A stretch of 64,000 nucleotides of DNA from Gloeophyllum trabeum ATCC 11539 (Eukaryota > Basidiomycota > Agaricomycetes > Gloeophyllales > Gloeophyllaceae): contig NW_006920414.1 in NCBI RefSeq assembly GCF_000344685.1, positions 506,488-570,487 on the forward strand. Direction: 5' to 3'. Both the position numbers and the translations under genes were made by a program. The notes beneath the pieces were generated by a model. It did no database searches and was not told where the DNA came from. It saw only the letters and a list, made by a program, of their open reading frames with translations. Below, in pieces: positions 34,422 through 47,566 of this stretch (positions are counted from its first letter, which is position 1; each line of letters starts with the position of its first letter).

Positions 34422-37322
34422 TTACATCCCTGCTTGCCGATTTAGCATGTAAAGCTGAAGGTCCTGCCAACCTACAACATAAAGTGAACACTAGAAATGA
34501 CATAAACAAACCAGCACTTACCACCACCAACACGACACATCACCCTCTTGTTCGGCACGCCATTGCGTGTGGTAACGGTAAGGCGACAATTGATGACTTT
34601 CCTAGCGAGCGAATTCGAGAACGCATACTGCGCCCTGACTTCCTCGCCCTCTTTCGGTATCGTACGCAACGGAGGATCGACTCGCTCAACAAGTAATCCA
34701 TGCGGAATGGAATTTACGACCGCTGCTACTTCAGCGTCCAGCGGATCCTTCGGGTTTGCAGGTACATACACATGTACTGGGTTTCCATCTAAACTAGGTG
34801 TTGCAGCGCCTGCGCGGGATCCAGGGCGTGCTGGGGCGCCGCGCAGGGAGGTGCCATCTCTGAAACTAGATGGCGGCATCTTGGCCAACGCTGACGGACG
34901 AGGGGTAGATGCGGAGGCGCGAGGGGCTTGGTAGAAGGGGATCTGCTGCGCTCGCTGGCGCAACGCCGACTCGGGCGTTTGCGCCCTCATGGCGGATGCT
35001 CGGAATGACATGGAGCTCTCTGGCCGGTAATTAGACATCGTCGAGCCAGGTCGAGAAGGCGAAGAGAAAGATAAACTGGGTACTGGTATCATAGAACGAC
35101 TTGGTGGTCTTGGTGGGGGTATTTGGGAATCGGTGCCATTAGGTGTTTCGGAACGCTCAGAGTAGGATAAGCTGCTGATGGAGGTGGAAGTCGATACTCC
35201 CGGTGAAAGACCTCGTCGCATCAAGGATCTGGGGCTCTCATCCGAGTCATTATGCCAACCAACCTCTGACTGTGATCGGAGATGTATCCTGTTGACTGGC
35301 ACTGGGATATGACTGGGTGTCTTAGGCACCGGGATGTAGCTGGGCGTCTTGGGCCGCGAGCGAGGCAAGCCCGGGGTCTGTGATCGGGATGGCGGGCGGA
35401 ATAATGGCGGAATGGACGGATTCGAGGATGCCGCTGTCGATATAGACGACGTGACTGGTGACCACGGTCTGGATGAAGCCATAGAGCTCCGTGAAAGACT
35501 GCGCTTGTATGGCGAGACTCCGTTTGCATCAGCACTATACAACCCGGGGCCAGCAGATGATATTCGTTTCGGCCTGATCGTCGGCACTTTCTCGTCCGAC
35601 TCCACCTTTGTCGAGCTATTCCAAGCTGGACGACTCTGTAACGCCAAGCTCGACTTCCTGCCGCTCGGGGACGACTCTGGTGTCACGCTCTGGCTATACC
35701 TGTGATTAGACCGATCAGGCGTCGCCGGGGACATGGGAGAGGGCGGTTGAGACCCCATGAACGGGAATAGTGAAGACCGCTTCTTCCGCAGAGTAGGCAC
35801 CGGCTCGGACGAGGGCACCCGAGAACCTAGTTTCGGGGCCTGCGAGGGCGTCTTCAGAAGGGCCGGAGCAGGGGCAGGCGTCCTACGCCCTCCAGTGATC
35901 TTCTTCGCGAACCTCCGGATAGGCGAGACAGACCTTGAAAGAGTACTGGCGACACTGGGTGCTCTATGCTTCGATGGCAGATCCGGGGGGGTAGCTAGGA
36001 ACCCACTCTTCGAAGCGTTACTCGACCCACTCTCACTCGGTGCCATGTCGCTACTCAACAGCATCTTCCGGACGTTGTCCATGTCGGTTTCCGTCCTTGC
36101 GATGCGTTCCCGCAGATTTCGCCATCTTTGAGTACATTCGGCATGGCGCCGTAAGCATTCCCCGTTCTTGGTAACTCGATCTTGAACCCCCTTGTCGATG
36201 ATGGAAAGAACCTTCGTTGTGGCAGGTACATAATGCCTAGTCCAGCATAAGCAAATTTCTACGAGTGTCAATCGGTGAGAACGCACTTCTTCTTGGCCTC
36301 AAACGCTTCTTGAAGACGCGAGAAGGTCTCGAAATTGAGAGACGATGTATGCGAAGACTGTGACATGACGTCGTCGGGACCTTGCCGGTGCACTTGCCAC
36401 ACGAAATTCTACGCAGCATTAGGGAGTTCCACACAAGCCCATCTAGCGTACCTACCTGGCACCTATTCACCGCTTTCTCCAGACTGGTCATCATCCCCTC
36501 TGCCTGCTCCGTGGCGGTTCTGAACACCGTCAACCACTTATCCTCCTTCAGCTCCTCTCTCAGCACATCGATCTCACTCTGCACCGCCTCCCATTCCGAC
36601 ACCAACGCCGTGTGCTTACGTGCAAGCGCGCTCTGTTCCACGCTATCGGCAAGTCCTGTGTCAGTTTGCGACTGTGTGGGCGTCCTCTCAGATGACAGTG
36701 CTTGTGAGACAGCTTGAACGCCCTGGGAGACGGCCTCGACCCGCTCGTCGAGATTCATCAGAGCCTGGTCAATGATACTTGTCGAACTGGAGATATCGCC
36801 GGAGGACTGAGACTGGTGGCGAAGCTCTTGGATCTCTGAAATACAGTTCCACTATTAGCCATCAGAAAGCCGAAAGCCCATTGAGAGAATGCGCACCGAA
36901 TATACGAGTCTGGATATCCGAGATACCATAGGACAACTCTGTGATACGTGACGAGACGGCGAGTTGTTGCAGATCCCTAGTTACGTTCGGTCAAACCAAA
37001 GAGCGCAAGTGGTATCACAAAGACGCACTCTTGGCTCTTCTGCTTGCCCTTCAGGACGGCAAACCTGTGAGGAGATGTTATGGTGACGTTCTCTAGGCGA
37101 ACCGGGGAGCATGTTATCAGACACAAAGACGCAAGATATCCTGTGTGACGTACCATCATCTTCGTCGTTCAGCGACACAGTCGACGACCCAGCTGATAGT
37201 CCACCACTGGATCTGGACGGAGAAGGCGAGGGCGACGGGGAGAGTGGCACATCGAGACTGTCTTGAGAAAGATTACCGTTGATACTGGAACGCCTCGAGG
37301 ACGAGGCTTCGGACGTTCCCAT
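34422..37322 (-). CDS. Kar9-like cytoskeletal protein with C-terminal GAR domain
   Basis: The start MGTSEASSSRRSSINGNLSQ is followed by a Ser/Pro-rich segment, then helical exons (LQQLAVSSRITELSYGISDI, MNLDERVEAVSQGVQAVSQA, ALARKHTALVSEWEAVQSEI, NGECLRRHAECTQRWRNLRE). These resemble the coiled-coil half of Kar9-type proteins. A long serine-, proline- and arginine-rich middle follows (about 36060-34800), with several S-x-I-P-V-P repeats and likely EB1-binding S/T-x-I-P motifs. The C-terminus has a GAS2-related GAR domain: EVAAVVNSIPHGLLVERVD, QYAFSNSL, and CRVGGGWQDLQLYM after the last intron, ending RQAGM. The expected role is linking microtubule plus ends to other structures during nuclear positioning. 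It is convergent with the TRAPPC12-like gene, only 167 bp away. Confidence 0.8.
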
Positions 37323-37812
37323 TATAAGCTACGATTTGTGTCGACTTCCAGGACGCAGAAGAGGTGTGACGAGAAGAAACTGCTGAAAACGAGAGCAATA
37401 CGACTGCAAGACGACTGACTAAACACCGAGAAGGAACTGTAAGCCAAATCCAGGGGAAGGAAGCGGATAGGCGGCAGATACTGATCCAAGGATATAAAGA
37501 TTTAGGATAAACAGGGAAGGGTATAGGGGACGGAACCCGGTCGGAGCTGAACGCTGCCAGTGCCAGCGAGAAGAACGACGCTGTCAACCCAGACGACGAC
37601 AGACACACTTAAGACGACGTAGAGGACGATGGCGGAACGGGCGTCGACGTCAACGAACGACGAGAGCTGCGCGGCAACTGCCGGTGAGAGGAACCGAGGT
37701 GTATCACAATTGTAAGTGCTTAGAATATTCCGTGTACATATATATTACCGAGTCCTCTAGCTAAAGTACATATACTAGGTCCTGGAATGGATAGGATAGC
37801 ACCTCGTATCGG

Positions 37813-38900
37813 TCATGTCATTGCGGACGGGCCAGCAGTACCACAACTCTGCTCGAGCTCCTCCTCCTCCTTCTGCAGTCGGCGCATCGTAGCTTCCAGC
37901 ACCCGTCTTCGTCTTTCTTCTGGTGTGTCACCGGAAGCTACGCGACCACTCGCCACACCACCTCCAAGGACATGGGCGTGGGCCTCTGCTTCGAGACCAG
38001 TAGATGGTTCATAGATACCGCCCCAGGCGTCCGCCAAACGGTGAGTTCCTTGGCTCACTGATGTCTCGTACTCCGCAACCTCCTTGTTAAGTTTTGAATT
38101 CAGCTCCTTGAACTACGCGAATATGTCAGTTCCCGAGATGCATGGAGGACTCATCGTCTAGCTCACGTTATTATCATGGTCGCCATGCACGTTATGCGTC
38201 AGTTCGTGGCACAATACCCTTCTCACTTCTCTATAGTTCCGGAATCCATCGTACCGGTCCGTTCTCAGCCTCAGCTTTATCGCTTGTCCTGCATTAACGT
38301 TGAGCCCCAACAACTCCGGATGCTCGTGTGGCGCCAACTCGGTGAGGACGCCAACCGCAAATTGGTGTTTCTGCATGACATGCCGGATAGCCGGGTCTTC
38401 CGCCAGTCGCTGCAAAAGTGCTCTCGCTGACTCCGGATTCGGGAGATGTGGAAGGGGCTCGATTTTGTGGATTTTATATGTGGAAGATGCGGCGCTGGAG
38501 GGAGACGCCGTCGAGCGTACCTGTGCGTATATCAGTGATCGGACAAGCTAATATAGCTAAGGTAATAACCTACCTTTGCTTGCGGTTTACTCGCCCTCTC
38601 GCGGAGTATGCGATCACGTCTGTGTTGTTCATCCTCCGTTTTCTTCAACCCTCCTATCTCTTCAGCGGTTGGCCCGAGTAACTGGACCTTCATCCCATCT
38701 TTCAAGCCAGCATCCCTCACTGTAGCCTTCTCGTCTGCCAGTTTCTTACCCTTCAAGAGGAGTTTCTGGTGAGAGGGTGGGACAGACGTCAGCTCTTCCA
38801 ATCGGGCTTGTAGCATTGCCACTGTTTCGTCTGGTAGCAGGGATAATGGGTGCGTTACACCGCGGTAGGTAATGGTTAGCGAGATGGACTCTGTGCTCAT
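37813..38900 (-). CDS. Ubiquitin-like/WLM-domain metalloprotease
   Basis: The first exon encodes a ubiquitin-like fold: MSTESISLTITYRGVTHPL, LPDETVAMLQARLEEL, HQKLLLKGKKLADEK, DGMKVQLLG. The second and third exons carry a WLM (Wss1-like) zinc-protease domain: LLQRLAEDPAIRHVMQKHQF, GVLTELAPHEHPELLGLN, KLRLRTDRYDGFRNY and the metal motif CHELTHNVHGDHDN (HExxH-type). The C-terminus is helical (EERRRRVLEATMRRLQKEEE). Wss1-family proteases cleave DNA-protein crosslinks and SUMO-conjugated proteins; a ubiquitin-like plus WLM layout points to a ubiquitin- or proteasome-linked variant. Both the active-site glutamate and the histidines are intact. The start at 38900 is favoured because the upstream ATG lacks the fold. 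Confidence 0.87.
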
Positions 38901-39194
38901 TGTATGGATCCTTTTCAGCGCTGCAGATGTCAATTGATACGGCAGAAAGCAAGAGGAGTAAGTCGCAAGCTCAAGTCAATGCGCGTCCCAAATGTGCGAT
39001 CGGGCATTCGTCATTTCGGGCTGATTAAGCTGGAGAGGAGTAAGGTTAGGGTTGCTCGGAACCTTCTGGACTTTTGCACTGCCACAGTGGCAAGCCTGAG
39101 TGTGGCACACTCTGTTCCAAATCAACATTACAGAGGGTATAATGCAAAGAGAAACAGGATCGTGGTCGATTGGGTCGCGGCAGTCGACTGCTCC

Positions 39195-40215
39195 CTACGT
39201 CCTAAGGGAAGACATTACGTGCTTCAGCAACCTTTCGCCTTGATCAGCGCCAGGGACTTTATTGAAGAGATCCGTCATGAAATCGTTTAAACGTTTTGTT
39301 TGGCATATTTCAGACTAGCAACGTGGGTCAAGCATGAGCAGAGACGAATGAAGTCATGTATCGGCTTACCCAATGCTCCTTTATATATTGGTCTTGATCT
39401 TCGAGTATTTCGGGAAAGAGACAGGTGAAAGAGGAGTGGAGCTCATCCACGACGGTCTCCGGAGCGAAGTACATACGGATGAAGACCCGGGCGGTAGCTT
39501 TCAAATCTTCAATCCCGAGCTCTACGGTTTTAACGAAGTTCATAAATCCTATTTCAACGCGAAGTGATCGGCCAACGTACTGTCACACAGCTTATAGATA
39601 CTTTTCGCGCTGGCCCATTGGAACTGCCCTTGAAGCCTTCCGTCCGGGGAGATAAGGAATGGATTTGCATCGTTGAACTCTATCCTAGTCTTGAATTTCG
39701 TATCAGGCTCAGCATCGATTGCGGCACGTCGTGCTTCCTCGTATGTAGATCGAAGTGGCGCAAACGCTATAGACCTGAGAGTCGTAGGATCAGTCCTGAC
39801 GAATTCGCGCGAAGAACAGCGGGAGTGTGCAAATTCACCCTGTGTAGAAGTAGAAAAGAAGGGCTCTGTATGTCTTGTAGCTTTAATCAGATCATGCACA
39901 ATATCAGTACGTGGTAGTCTGTAGATGCATCATTTTCTTTACCAGGTATCAGTGATATAGACAGTTCGACAATTGCGAGCCAGTTTCACGTCGCCTTCTG
40001 GATGCACCACGTCGACCAGTGGAATGCCCTAACTTGGTCCGGTCTCGAATCCAGGCGTTTAGTTGCTGTATTCGAGTCTGTCGACGCTGTGAAATGGCGA
40101 TGGAAGTCGCAGTCCACACAGCCCATATGCGGAGGACCTGAGTTTAGTCACCGACACGTACACGACAGTCCAAATTGTACCTTTCGCCCGGATCTGAAGT
40201 CTTAGCTAGACTCGG
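39195..40215 (-). pseudogene. 5'-truncated BTB-family copy (BTB-2a)
   Basis: Contains only the later part of the BTB gene plan. A linker resembling the acidic spacer (about 40210-40000) and VYITDT are followed by the end of the BTB fold, YKTYRALLFYFYTG. Then come SIAFAPLRSTYEEARRAA, WASAKSIYKLCDS, LGIEDLKATARVF, PEILEDQDQYIKEHW and FDDFMTDLFNKVPG, with the stop at 39195. The upstream BTB half and MATH-like exons are missing; the next family member (BTB-2b) ends only 160 bp away. The remaining exons keep frame and have few substitutions, so the truncation is probably recent. It could still be transcribed as a shorter protein. Confidence 0.6.
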
Positions 40216-40374
40216 ACTCGGACGTGGTCTGATATTAATTGCATTGGATGAATATCGTAGACAATCACCCGCTCACGTCGTCAATGCTCCGACGTTCTAT
40301 ACAGCAAAAGAAAAATCATATCCAGGCTGCCAGCTCGTACATGCCCGTAACGTCTGTTCAGCGCTCAGCGACGG

Positions 40375-42339
40375 TTATGTGTGTTCCCTGATAGTGGACA
40401 TAACATGCTTCAGCCATCTCCCGCCCTGCTCGCCAGGGAACTTCGCGAAAACACCGGCCATGAAATCGCCGAAGCGCTCTATCGCACAGATTTCAGACCA
40501 CCAGCGTCCATCAAGCACCATCAGTCTCAGCCAGAATTTCATAAATTGGAGCATACCCAATGTTCCTGTATGTACTCGTCTTGATCATCGAGGACTTCGG
40601 GAAACATAGACGTAAAAGACGAATGGAACTCGGCGAACACTGTTTCCGGCGTAAGTGAATTGTGTATGAACTCCGAAGCAGCCGTCTTCAGGTCATCGAT
40701 GTCAAGCGCTAGCATTGATGGTGATCGGAAATAAGAGACCTTGAATGATGGTAGAAAAGGGCTACGTACTGTCGCATGATTTGTAGACGGCTTTCGCACT
40801 AACCCATGGAAAGCGCCCTCTCTCACTGTCGGGAGATATCACCAAGGCATTCGCGTCATTGTACTGCAATCTAGTCGGGAACTCTGCGTGGGGATCTGTA
40901 GCTAGGGCTTCCTCCCTAGCAACCTTGTAGGTTGACCGAAGAGGCGCAAATGATACACACCTATGAAACGTCAGCGCGGAGATGAGATTGAGGAGGGCTG
41001 GAGTGAAAAGCGCACCCTGTGTACAGGTAGTAAAGAAGGCCCCGGTACGTTCTGTACCTATACAGGATGTGAGTACCTGGCTACACAAGGATATATGGCG
41101 GTACTTACGAAGCGTCAGTGATATAGACAGTCTTATATTTCCGTGCAGAGTCTCCAGGGTATTCTGGCTTCTCCACGCTCGTGGACGGGTCAGCACTGTC
41201 CGACGTAACCTGTGCTCGGATAGGGGTTAATCATAGTAAGCATTCGTCAACAGATGGAGAGTCACCTCCGGTATGCCTCCTGCAGAAAGCCAATCTTCTT
41301 CGAGCTCCTCGCAGTCCGAATCATTTTTGACGTCCTGGTTAGCCGTACCATGAGTAGTATCGTCGCTCGGGCTGGTCCGTTCCTCTCCTGCGGAGAATCC
41401 CAAACTGAAAACTGTCCAGACGTCAGAACCGAATCCGAAACTTAAGAGCTACATACGTGTCTCGAAATAGTCGCTGCGCGCGGATAGTATATTGCTATGA
41501 GCGTGTATGTATCCCGGCCCCTTTTGGAATCTAGCAGAGGGCATGATAACGAAACGGACATCGGCTGTGCTGGCGTCGTCGAACATGAGCGCCATCATTT
41601 CACATAGGGTCGTCAGGGAGGGTCGTAACTTGACTGGCAGTGTCGGCTCGGTATAATTGCGGGGATATTCATATATGACATACTCTAGAGTCAAGTTATC
41701 CTGAAGTATGAGGTCAGTCAAATCATAGGGTATGTGTCTAGCATCATGCGCACATTTTTCTGGATGGCTTCGTCCAGCAATATGGTATTCATAGAACAAA
41801 ATTCTGACTTTGCCCAGCCCGAGTCTCCAAAGTACTGCGGTTCATCCATGGTGAACTCCGCAAGCAGCCGTTCACCATGCTTGTGCTAGTACGGATGCAT
41901 GTTGTCTGACTCCAGGAGAGGATGTAGGATGACTTACAGCAGTATGGAAGAGGGCGCATAGAGAATTCTCAGAAACGCGGCCAGCAAATGAGAGATATAT
42001 TCCTATCCAGTCAGAATCGCGATCTGCAATATTTACGTTGAACTGAAGAAGTGTGAGTGAAGTTTTGCGTCAATCTCGAATTAAGACGCAGACGGTTGTC
42101 CCGCCTTACCTGCCACCTGCCGTCAGCAAGCATGTCACTATTCCAGACTTTCTGTTTCCCCTTATTTTCCTGGCAGTCTTTAAAGACATCGTATAGCAGA
42201 AGGCTACCATAGAACTAAGAACCTCACCTTAGTTGAATAGTTCAACATGTATGTATGTACCGCCTTCACTTACTGAACTGGATTCCGCCACCTCCCATCG
42301 CACTGCGCCCCGGTGAGCTGTCGGATCGCACTTACCATG
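40375..42339 (-). CDS. BTB/POZ-domain protein with MATH-like N-terminus (BTB-2b)
   Basis: Full-length member of the family. A likely start is MHGKCDPTAHRGAVRWEVAE at 42339; a longer frame upstream begins at 42444. MATH-like exons read FYGSLLLYDVFKDCQ, MLADGRWQ and FNVNIADRDSDWIGIYLSFA. Then come EFCSMNTILLDEAIQ and the BTB core (DNLTLEYVIYEYPRN, STADVRFVIM, YIHAHSNILSARSDYFETR), a short acidic linker, YRTYRGLLYYLYTG, SFAPLRSTYKVAREEALA, FPWVSAKAVYKS, LDIDDLKTAASEF and FGDFMAGVFAKFPGEQGG. Stop at 40375. No lesion was found. Adjacent to truncated copy BTB-2a on the same strand, so a tandem duplication is likely. It diverges from the sterol acyltransferase gene. Confidence 0.72.
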
Positions 42340-42730
42340 CATGGGTAGATTGCTCCGGATGTTATACAAGCTGAACATGCTCAAGTTCTGTTCTGAGGTG
42401 GACTCGGCTTCGCTCAAAGTGCACAATGCCAGCGCGACGCTCACGTAAAGAAACAGTCGTGCTCAAGCTGCCGAACCCAGCCACCGATAAGTAACCAGGT
42501 CTCCGAGCAAGTCCATTCTATAGCAAGTGCAACACCAGTGCGATTATTTCAGCTGTATTGCGGAGCACAAGACAAGGTGAGTGTTGCCACAGCCGCGTTC
42601 GGCATCAGCGACGTCATAGCTTGAACGACCTATTCCGCCAACGCTAGTGAAGACGGTGGTGTTGGATGTTACACCTGCTTGCTTGCCACATCCTCGACTA
42701 TTGGATATCATAATCAACCGAATTACTCAT
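42340..42730. other. Divergent promoter region
   Basis: About 390 bp between the starts of BTB-2b (minus) and sterol O-acyltransferase (plus). No exon was seen except the possible upstream extension of BTB-2b to 42444. Confidence 0.4.
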
Positions 42731-45158
42731 ATGGCCACTGCTGCGTCCGCAACGTCAGTGTCTTTCTCGATATTGAAGTCAAATTCGCATGTTCTAAACG
42801 TAGAACACTGACAACAGTGCGGATCGCGTGTCTGCATCTGTGTCTTCCGAGGTTGAGCTATCCGCGAGGGAGGAAAAGATTCTGAAGCATGCGAACGACA
42901 ATTTACGACCAGAGTCAAATCGGACAGACAGCGGGGGGTTCAAGACCAAAGACGGCACGTTCTACGTGTCTAAACCTTTCACGACTCATTCGCCCCGGAG
43001 GAAGCGGAAAGCAGTGATCACGTTCGTCCCGCGCAAGTCAACCTTTGACACGACGAATGAGCAGTCCGGCACGAACGAGTTTCGGGTGCGCATATATCTT
43101 CCTCTAATGCTTGATTTATCCTGATGCCTTCCACAGGGTTTCTTCTCCCTCTTTTGGATATCCATGTTCCTGTTCACAGTTCGGACATATGTTCGCAGCA
43201 TAGAGACCCATGGCGCACCCCTCAACCTCAGGTTCGCAAGCATGTTCTCCCAGGATGCCATCACCCTTGCAATAAGCGATGCCGTGCTCGTCCTGAGCAC
43301 AGGGCTCTGCGTGCCTTTCGCGAAGATGATAGCGAAGGGGTGGATCAACTACTACTGGACGGGGCTGGTTATCCAGCATGTGTGGCAGACGCTGGTGTTA
43401 GCCATAGCCGTGAAGTGGACGTTCGATCGGTGCGTGCACATCCGCCCGATTCGTCGGGCTTTTTCTGAACAGCAATCTAAGGCAATGGCCATGGGTCCAG
43501 TCCGGATTCTTGACTCTCCACACCTTAGTGGGTCCGCTCACTATTAAGCTGTCATGCCCGTCTGACCTGACCCACAGGTCATGATAATGAAAATGCACTC
43601 CTATATGACCGTGAACGGCTACCTCTCGTACCTAAGCTCGCAATCCCAGATCATCCTCGACGAGCTCAAGGAAGCAACGGCACGCGTCGGGGGCTGGGAC
43701 GCTGCCCTCGCGCAGGCCAAGGCCCGGCGGGAGGCCGAAGCCTCCAAGGAGGACGAGGCGACCACGGGGTCCACCACGCCCGATCTGAGCGCCATCCCCG
43801 CGACGCCTGACGGGGCGCAACGCGAAGTCGTCGACGCGTCTGCCGCGAACGTCCTTCGCAAGCGCCTCGTCGCGGCGCAGAAGACCGCGGAGCGCTCGGG
43901 CATCCCCGTGTCCTCGACTGTGGAGTCGTCGACGACGCTCGCATCTGCAGTGCCCTCGGGGAAGCCCGGCCCGCATCCGCTTGTTGACCACCCGGACGAG
44001 GAGATCGCGGCGCTTGCGAAGGAGTATTCGGAGATCCAGAGTGAACTGGTCAGCTCTGGGCCAGAGTATGTCAAGTGGCCGGAGAATATCACGTTCAAGA
44101 ATTTCGCTGTGTACCAGTTGATACCCACTTTGGTCTATGAACTTGAGTATCCGCGTACTGATAGGTAGGTGTGATCAACACGTCCTGTATGATATCCAGC
44201 GTACTGACTCTGCGACCAGGATCCGACCGCTGTACGTCTTTGAGAAGACCGTAGCCACGTTCGGCACATTTGCGCTATTGTATACCATCACGGAAACGTT
44301 CATCCTACCAATGACCCCTCGCGCTTCGGGCCAATCGTTTGCGCGCTCGTTACTGGATTTGGCCCTGCCTTTCATGATTGCTTACCTCTTACTATTCTAC
44401 ATTATCTTTGGTAAGATATTTCCTGACACCGGCTTTGCCCTACCCGCCTGATGTCCCGTGCTAGAATGCATATGCAACGGATTTGCTGAACTGAGCTAGT
44501 AAGTCCTCCTTCATTATATCGTACAAATGATTCAAACATGCGTCATAGCTTTGCCGATCGTCAATTTTACGAAGACTGGGTGAGCATTCTACCATCACCT
44601 GTCCAATATTCATGTCTGACTTCTTACCTAGTGAGAAGATCCTTCCATCAGTGCTCTTGCACAACATTATCGTAGAATAATACTCACGTCGTTTCTTTCC
44701 ATCAGGTGGAACTCCACATCATGGGACGAGTTCTCTCGCAAATGGAACAAACCAGTGCATACCTTCCTCCTGCGCCACGTCTATGCAGAGTCCTCGTACA
44801 GGGTGTCAAGGTCCAGCGCCATGTTTATCACTTTCCTCCTAAGTGCTGCCGTCCACGAGATGGTCATGGCGATCGTCACGCAAAAGATCAGGTAAGCGCC
44901 ACAGTTTTACTCCGTGTTGGGGTCATGAGCTCAAATGCCGTGCAGAATGTACCTATTTTTCCTTCAGGTAAGCTTCCCACAAGAGTGTGTCAGGCCGGGC
45001 AGCTTCCTCATGCGCCTCTACAGCTTATTCAGATCCCGTTGATATACCTCGGCCGGCTGCCTGCCATCAAGCGAAACAAGCTCCTCGGGAATGTCGTGTT
45101 CTGGTTGGGTCTGTATGCCGGTTTCCCGCTGCTTTGTGTCGGGTATCTGGCGTACTAG
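42731..45158 (+). CDS. ARE2: Sterol O-acyltransferase (MBOAT family, ARE1/ARE2-like)
   Basis: ER multi-pass enzyme that esterifies ergosterol with acyl-CoA for storage in lipid droplets. Starting with MATAASATSVSFSIL, a 40-nt intron leads to a cytosolic region with a Ser/Arg-rich stretch (FTTHSPRRKRKAVITFVPRK). Membrane segments follow: GFFSLFWISMFLFTVRTYV, INYYWTGLVIQHVWQTLVL and MIMKMHSYMTVNGYLSYL. A charged soluble loop (43640-43990) precedes YVKWPENITFKNFAVYQLIP. The catalytic region shows the acyltransferase motif FYEDWWNSTSWDEFSRKWN and the histidine-containing FLLSAAVHEMVMA. It ends FPLLCVGYLAY. All introns join in frame. The two sterol genes of the window, this and squalene epoxidase, are nearly 40 kb apart. 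Confidence 0.92.
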
Positions 45159-45375
45159 TCTGAGGATGCATTGGTGACGTTGTTGCTAGTATCATAATGT
45201 CCATATTAATTCTCCCCTGCGTAATCGAGTGGTTTAGGTTGGATCGCGCGTAAGGGGAGGCTCCCTCCACACCTGACTTAGCTGTTTGTCTCTGTATGTG
45301 CTCAGCCCGGGTTCCAGTGTTCGCAGCCTATCGGACGCGCGTATTAGACGCGTGACGTCACGCGTTTCTGAGGCA

Positions 45376-47566
45376 ATGGCGGATCCTCGATGTTGGACGT
45401 GGGAAGCGTTTAAGCTGCTGCCCATCTGCATAGGTACGTATGCTTTGCCTGGTTGGCTTTTGACCGTACTCTCCTCAGGTCATGTCGCTCGCGGGAATGA
45501 AGTGGAAGGTCCTTCAACATCAGGAGGATGTTCGCGTAATAGAGGGACAGCAGTGCAACGTGGTATGATAGCAATCAATCTACATTGTGGTGAGCTTGTC
45601 AGCTACTTATATTAGGTTTCTAGCTTTCTGGTTCGTTCGCAATTCGCCGCCTGGTTGAATGCTGCGGACAGTCTACGGCCCCGGGAGTGATCTCATGGAG
45701 TCCTGTGATATCTGGTCGTAGAAGCAACTGGCATGTAGGTTCATGAATTGCGGGCAATTCCACTACGGTGAATATCTTGATGCTTTGCAGTTCCAGATAG
45801 CTACAGATGAAATAAAAGGTGATCGTATTCGCCTTTGGTTTATACGCAAGTCCTTCGAGAAGTCCAGAGGAACAGCGCCGGCGCATTTCACAGCTACCGT
45901 TGGTCTCTTATTTACCTATATGCCCGACAGAAAGGTTTTCATTACACTTTTGGGCAGTTAGCGATGGCAGACTCATCTACTATCGGAAAAGCTGAAGGAT
46001 CTTTACGATCGGGGCAGGCCAGTGTTGTCAAGAAATTCTTCAAATCAGACGACGTCTCCCAGCACGATGCTACCATGAAGGTGAAGGTGGATGTCATGTA
46101 TTCTGCGTTAACTGGGCTGATACATCGTCGCAGGATGTTGCAATCCTTCGCTACGTGATAGATGAATATCCTTCGAGTGCCCTTGAGTGGCCGCTGGGGC
46201 TTAAACCCTCAGTGGGAGGTCTGTGCGATTCCATGCACAATATATATGACGATCCCCATACATCCGACGTCTGCTTTCTCATACACTCGCGCCCCGGACC
46301 GAGAGACGAACCGAAACGGATTTATGCTCATTCGAAGATACTTTCGCGTCAGTCTGCCTATTTCGGGACGAGTGAGTGATCCATTGAGGTGTCTGAAGTA
46401 ACCCTGAGCCGTCTACCAGTGTTCGAGTCCGGCTTCTCTGAAGGTATACAATCAGCCTTAACCGAGTCTGCAAGTTCGGATGGGGTAGTCACTGAGCGGT
46501 GCAACGTCGACACGGATTCCGACTACTCGTCTGAGGAAGACGAAGATCGTAACATGAGCGTCTGTCCGCATTCCGATGTAGGCGGTACTGCCTGACGTGG
46601 CGTGTAGACTCTGATATAGGTGTCTCCAGCCAAAGCATATAAATGCGGACTTCGCTCGAGATGCCATCATCATCTCTCGTGAGGATGTACCACCCGCGGA
46701 TACAGGAGGTGCGAGCGACGACGTCCGCCAAGAGCGGGCCTACAAAATCGTCCGTATATCTGATACAGCGTCAGTTGTCATATGCATGAAGTCGAACCAA
46801 TGTGTTGACGTATTTCTCTCAGATATCGAACTTTTAGAGCCCTGCTCTACTATCTATACACCGGGTGATCATGATCTCGGACCGCACGCCATCCATATTC
46901 AACTACATTGTTTAGGTCTATTTCTTTTGCCCCGTTGAAGTCTTCGTACAATATTGCTCGTGAAGCAATCGGTCCATCCTTGAAGAGTCGCCCAGCATAC
47001 AATCAAGAGAAAGCGTTAACGGTGTCTCCTCTTGCCAATCGGGACATCCCATGGACGAGTCCCAAGAGTATGTACAAGCTATGTGATAGTGAGTATGCGG
47101 CTACCGTGGTTAGAGTCATCCAACAGACTTGAGGTCGCAGAGCTTGGAATCCCAGATCTCAAAGTCGCCTGTGCGAATCGCATAGAGGAATGCCTTTCAC
47201 CGGAGAATGTATGTGTCGAGGTCGACTCCTCGTATTCAGCATTATTCCCCGAGATCAGGCACATCCAGGAACAATACATGGAGGATCATAGGGTGAGACC
47301 ATCTTCGTACGCTCGAGTAGGTGGCGTATGACCTGCTGTCCGTCTGTCTACAGGGGGATATAGTCGAGACATTCGCATTCAAATCGCTGCTTGAGGCCGC
47401 CTTAACCAGTCTTCGCCCCGAAAGTAAAGAGGCCTGGACTCGTTTCTTTGACATCGTCACCGAAGATGTCATGGGGTGCTGCGCTCCCGGTCCGAGGGGG
47501 GAGAAGCGAAAAAGGCTGGATGACGGTCAGGCAATGGTGTTCCTTGCCCCTTTGTTCGTGGTTTGA
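45376..47566 (+). CDS. BTB/POZ-domain protein (BTB-3)
   Basis: Plus-strand member of the family; the 5' end is uncertain. A candidate start (MADPRCWTWEAFKLLPICIG) is at 45376, and recognisable sequence begins with YLDALQFQIATDEIKGDRIR (about 45770). Then follow SVVKKFFKSDDVSQHDATMK, YVIDEYPSSALEWPLGLKP, the BTB core HTSDVCFLIHSRPGP and RIYAHSKILSRQSAYFGTS, an acidic linker (DSDYSSEEDEDR), YRTFRALLYYLYTG, SISFAPLKSSYNIAREA, IPWTSPKSMYKLCDS, LGIPDLKVACANRI and EIRHIQEQYMEDH. The C-terminus (GPRGEKRKRLDDG) differs from the other copies. The linker intron uses acceptor CTCCAG at about 46627. No lesion was found in the core. Confidence 0.65.

Noticed and set aside
2973..45158. A sterol gene cluster (squalene epoxidase plus sterol O-acyltransferase)
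   Set aside because: The genes are nearly 40 kb apart with many unrelated genes between them.
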